This document shows, one piece after another, positions 61,591 to 64,000 of a stretch of 64,000 nt of DNA. The DNA is from Flavihumibacter soli. Lineage in GTDB: Bacteria; Bacteroidota; Bacteroidia; Sphingobacteriales; Sphingobacteriaceae. Position 1 is the first letter of the stretch. The number at the start of each line of letters is the position of its first letter. Position numbers and translations under genes: made by a program. The DNA lies in contig NZ_JAAFZB010000088.1 of assembly GCF_010692725.1 (NCBI RefSeq), positions 62,001 through 126,000 on the forward strand. Reading direction: 5' to 3'. Under the pieces are notes generated by a model. It worked only from the letters and a program-made list of their open reading frames with translations. It searched no databases and was not told where the DNA came from.

Positions 61591-62474
61591 TGCAGTTACT
61601 TGACGGAAAATACGTAGCAGAAAAACTTAAACTGGAGATAGCGGCTGAGGCGGCAGAAGTTCTGGCAGCCAGGGGCAGGAAACCTCACCTTGTAGCCATA
61701 CTTGTGGGTAATGACGGTGGCAGCGAAACATATGTAGCCAGCAAGATGAAAAACTGTGAGAAGGTTGGTTTTCAATCTTCGCTTTTGCGTTATGACCCAA
61801 GTGTTTCTGAGGCTGAACTACTGGACAAGATCCGGGAGATCAATGCTGATGAAAATGTTGACGGACTGATCGTACAGCTTCCGCTCCCGAAACATATTGA
61901 TCCTGAAAAAGTAACGGAAGCCATCGATCACCGCAAGGATGTGGACGGCTTCCACCCTGTTAATTTAGGGAGGATGATGCGGAATCTCCCCTGCTTTATA
62001 CCGGCAACACCCTACGGTATTTTGTTGATGCTGCAGGAATATAAAATTGACACGGCCGGCAAACATTGTGTGGTTGTCGGTAGAAGCAATATTGTAGGCA
62101 GTCCCATGAGTATCTTGATGGCCCGAAACGCCAACCCCGGAAACTGCACGGTTACTTTAACACATAGCAGGACAAAGGATCTGAAAGAGCAGGTGCTGCA
62201 GGCTGACATCATCATTGCTGCAATTGGGAAAAAGAACTTTATTACCGCAGATATGGTGTCTCCCGGGGCAATTATCATCGATGTAGGTATTAACAGGGAA
62301 GTATCCGACAAGACCAAATCAGGCTATAAGCTGTATGGTGATGTGGATTTTGATAACGTAGCTCCCAAAGCTTCCTGGATCACTCCCGTACCGGGTGGCG
62401 TCGGACTGATGACCATCGTTGGCTTACTTAAAAATACGCTTGCATCTGCCAAAAAGGAGATCTATAAATCGTAG
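61590..62474 (+). CDS. folD: Bifunctional methylene-THF dehydrogenase/cyclohydrolase
   Basis: A 294-aa protein with catalytic Lys and Tyr in [16 protein letters not shown] (Lys near residue 54), the substrate loop [19 protein letters not shown], and the NADP-binding [14 protein letters not shown] (near residue 162) with the C-terminal [12 protein letters not shown]. It converts 5,10-methylene-THF to 10-formyl-THF in the cytoplasm for purine and formyl-Met synthesis. The start codon directly follows a 42-bp heptamer repeat with no Shine-Dalgarno, which is notable. Confidence 0.97.
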   Translation: MQLLDGKYVAEKLKLEIAAEAAEVLAARGRKPHLVAILVGNDGGSETYVASKMKNCEKVGFQSSLLRYDPSVSEAELLDKIREINADENVDGLIVQLPLPKHIDPEKVTEAIDHRKDVDGFHPVNLGRMMRNLPCFIPATPYGILLMLQEYKIDTAGKHCVVVGRSNIVGSPMSILMARNANPGNCTVTLTHSRTKDLKEQVLQADIIIAAIGKKNFITADMVSPGAIIIDVGINREVSDKTKSGYKLYGDVDFDNVAPKASWITPVPGGVGLMTIVGLLKNTLASAKKEIYKS

Positions 62475-62522
62475 CTAAGATGCAGGCCTTTAGAATTCTT
62501 TTGAATTTCTGACGCAACCTGG

Positions 62523-62954
62523 CTATGCCATATATTTCTCAGGGATTGAAAGGCCTTCCTTCTCGTAAGACCAGATGACCGAGGTGATAAGCCATTTGCC
62601 GGCCAGGCAGATGTATTGAATATAACTAACCCCCCGTTTCCAGTTGGGTGTATCCTTCACGAAGCTATACTCAAACACACTGATCCGCTGAGCCATGTTA
62701 CCGAATATTTCGGTGTTATCCGCTATTTCCTGCTGCACAAAATAGACCGCATTACCGGCTTCGATCTGGCCCATTATTGCGTGCGCGAAGGTCTGGACCG
62801 TGAAATCGACGGGTGGTTCAAAGTTATTATTGATCAGTTTCCCGTCCCCGTAAAATAATTCCTGTAATAGGTCGACATTCGGGTAATGTTCTGTACTGAA
62901 GCAAACGCTTTCGTAAAAACGTTCGGTTAGATGATCAATTTCCTGTAAAATCAT
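62523..62954 (-). CDS. NTF2-like protein
   Basis: A 143-aa protein with an SnoaL/NTF2-like cone fold pattern: a long N-terminal helix region with ERFYESVCFSTEHYPNVDLLQELFYGDGKLINN, then strands containing GKWLITSVIWSYE at the C-terminus. I do not recognise a specific enzyme. The start overlaps the stop of the Rieske gene by 4 bp (ATGA), so the two are co-translated and probably functionally related, perhaps as a small-molecule modifying pair. That is inference from position. Confidence 0.72.
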   Translation of the reverse strand: MILQEIDHLTERFYESVCFSTEHYPNVDLLQELFYGDGKLINNNFEPPVDFTVQTFAHAIMGQIEAGNAVYFVQQEIADNTEIFGNMAQRISVFEYSFVKDTPNWKRGVSYIQYICLAGKWLITSVIWSYEKEGLSIPEKYMA

Positions 62955-63295
62955 AGGTCAAATAACTTTTTAATGAAGTTCCATTTTTCTTTAAGGCCGA
63001 TATAAAGGCCGTCCTCACGTTGCTCAAGAGGGTAAATGTTAATGTAATCGCCCTGCCCGGGTGCACCGCGCCCGGTTTGCAGATCATACTCATAACGGTG
63101 GAACGCACAGATCAGTTTTTTATCTTTACAAAAACCCTGACTCAGGTCTGCACCTGCATGCGGACAGCGGCTTTGAGTCGCGAAGAACTCATCACCTACT
63201 TTCACCAGGCAAATTTTCTTACCCTTAACACGGATCAGCCGGATGAAGTTCCCGGCCGAATAATCTTCAAGTGACAGGATCTTAATCCAATTCAT
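62951..63295 (-). CDS. Rieske [2Fe-2S] ferredoxin-like protein
   Basis: 114 aa from the ATG at 63295 (MNWIKILSLED); an in-frame ATG at 63316 is possible. It has the two Rieske cluster motifs, SRCPHAGADL (near residue 45) and CAFHRYEYD (near residue 65), giving two Cys and two His ligands. There is no signal peptide or membrane segment, so it is a soluble electron carrier of the assimilatory or dioxygenase-ferredoxin type. It is coupled by a 4-bp overlap to the NTF2-like gene. Confidence 0.9.
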   Translation of the reverse strand: MNWIKILSLEDYSAGNFIRLIRVKGKKICLVKVGDEFFATQSRCPHAGADLSQGFCKDKKLICAFHRYEYDLQTGRGAPGQGDYINIYPLEQREDGLYIGLKEKWNFIKKLFDL

Positions 63296-63364
63296 TATTT
63301 CGGTATAATTGGTCACCAGTGTGTCTCAATATAGATTATATGAGTCTCAATGGCGGAATCTGAC

Positions 63365-63372
63365 TATATTTG
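63365..63372 (+). promoter_or_regulatory. -7 element of queE
   Basis: TATATTTG matches the consensus TAnnTTTG and lies 16 bp before the queE ATG at 63389. Confidence 0.6.
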
Positions 63373-63388
63373 CAGCCTAAAATACAAA

Positions 63389-64000
63389 ATGGCACACCAA
63401 ATACCTCCCGATGGAACGTTGTTACCTTTAATGGAAGAATTTTACACCATTCAGGGTGAAGGATATCATTCGGGCAAAGCGGCATACTTTATACGTTTAG
63501 GTGGCTGCGATGTTGGTTGCCATTGGTGCGACGTAAAAGAAAGCTGGGATGCGGAATTGCATCCGCTCACGCACGCCGATCAGATCATAGAGAATGCATC
63601 CATACATCCCGGTAAAACAGTTGTTATTACCGGCGGAGAACCGCTTATTTATAATCTGGATTACCTGACAGAAGGTTTGCAGGCACGCGGTATCAAAACT
63701 TTCATTGAAACTTCCGGTGCGTACCCCCTTTCAGGAACCTGGGACTGGATCTGTCTTTCTCCCAAAAAGTTTAAAGGACCGAGGGAAGAAGTTAGCCGTG
63801 CAGCCGGAGAATTAAAAGTCATTGTCTTCAATAAAAGCGATTTTGCCTGGGCGGAAGAACATGCCCAACTTGTCTCTGCGGACTGCAAATTATTTCTTCA
63901 GCCGGAATGGTCAAAGGCGGCTATTGTCACCCCGCTTATCATTGACTATGTTAAGCAAAATCCCAAGTGGGAGATATCTCTTCAAACACATAAATACCTG
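63389..64000 (+). CDS. queE: 7-carboxy-7-deazaguanine synthase (partial, 3' end beyond the window)
   Basis: 204 codons are open to the window edge with no stop, so this is a 5' fragment of nearly full length. It has the QueE N-terminus LPLMEEFYTIQGEGYHSG, the radical SAM cluster motif GGCDVGCHWCDVK (CxxxCxxC, near residue 45) and ITGGEPLIYN (SAM-binding). It converts 6-carboxy-tetrahydropterin to 7-carboxy-7-deazaguanine in queuosine synthesis. No other que gene is in view. The ATG was chosen from the reading frame and the upstream -7 element. Confidence 0.93.
   Translation, partial: MAHQIPPDGTLLPLMEEFYTIQGEGYHSGKAAYFIRLGGCDVGCHWCDVKESWDAELHPLTHADQIIENASIHPGKTVVITGGEPLIYNLDYLTEGLQARGIKTFIETSGAYPLSGTWDWICLSPKKFKGPREEVSRAAGELKVIVFNKSDFAWAEEHAQLVSADCKLFLQPEWSKAAIVTPLIIDYVKQNPKWEISLQTHKYL

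Overview
The window looks like a chromosomal core-genome segment of a Bacteroidetes bacterium, most likely Sphingobacteriaceae (Pedobacter or Mucilaginibacter type). The evidence is recurrent TAnnTTTG promoter elements next to start codons, almost no Shine-Dalgarno sequences, a TonB-dependent receptor with an N-terminal carboxypeptidase-like domain, an HX4E LpxL-type acyltransferase, split PntA subunits and a Bacteroidetes-style RNase P RNA. I see no insertion sequence, prophage, CRISPR array, integron, tRNA or rRNA. Family calls come from reading protein motifs; no database search was run.

Layout. 1-2.7 kb: start of a lipoprotein gene, a cold-shock protein, a PIN-PhoH ATPase, and an orphan transcription unit (promoter plus terminator, no convincing gene) upstream of phoH. 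2.7-10.2 kb: a FUSC membrane protein facing a minus-strand run wbqC-corA-mgtE-cation/proton antiporter-DsbA-like protein. 10.3-16.7 kb: lipid A-type acyltransferase, glycosyltransferases, HAD and App1 phosphatases, aroQ, and an XerD-like recombinase with a TTG start. 16.8-19.7 kb: CHASE histidine kinase, mscL, SRPBCC protein. 19.8-27.6 kb: two convergent glycan operons (carbamoyltransferase, GT2, GT9 facing GT, GT4, GmhB-like phosphatase, GT9), together suggesting a carbamoylated, heptose-containing surface glycan. 27.7-30.7 kb: ppk1-ppx. 30.8-36.8 kb: a lysine-rich H1-like protein, YajQ, a stress-like group (phosphoribosyltransferase, alpha/beta hydrolase, Hsp20), an uncharacterised 436-aa protein, a thioesterase and MgtC. 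36.8-48.2 kb: metabolism (GlcD-like oxidase, folB, acyl-CoA dehydrogenase, SMR transporter, EnvC-like activator, lysC-lysA-membrane MutS-like protein, phosphohexomutase).

48.3-53.7 kb holds a co-directional set of five exported or membrane proteins: a small Cys-motif protein, a TonB receptor, a BNR-repeat lipoprotein, an SCO copper chaperone and a cytochrome c lipoprotein. Its promoter carries overlapping palindromes. I regard it as the best candidate here for an undescribed system, probably metal (copper) acquisition or delivery to a terminal oxidase.

53.8-64 kb: rnpB, an NtrC-type regulator with a degenerate sigma-54 contact loop, pntA1-(LprI-like)-pntA2-pntB, lepA, folD, an NTF2-like/Rieske pair and the 5' part of queE. 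Several intergenic stretches carry 7-bp or 11-bp periodic repeats that no gene explains.
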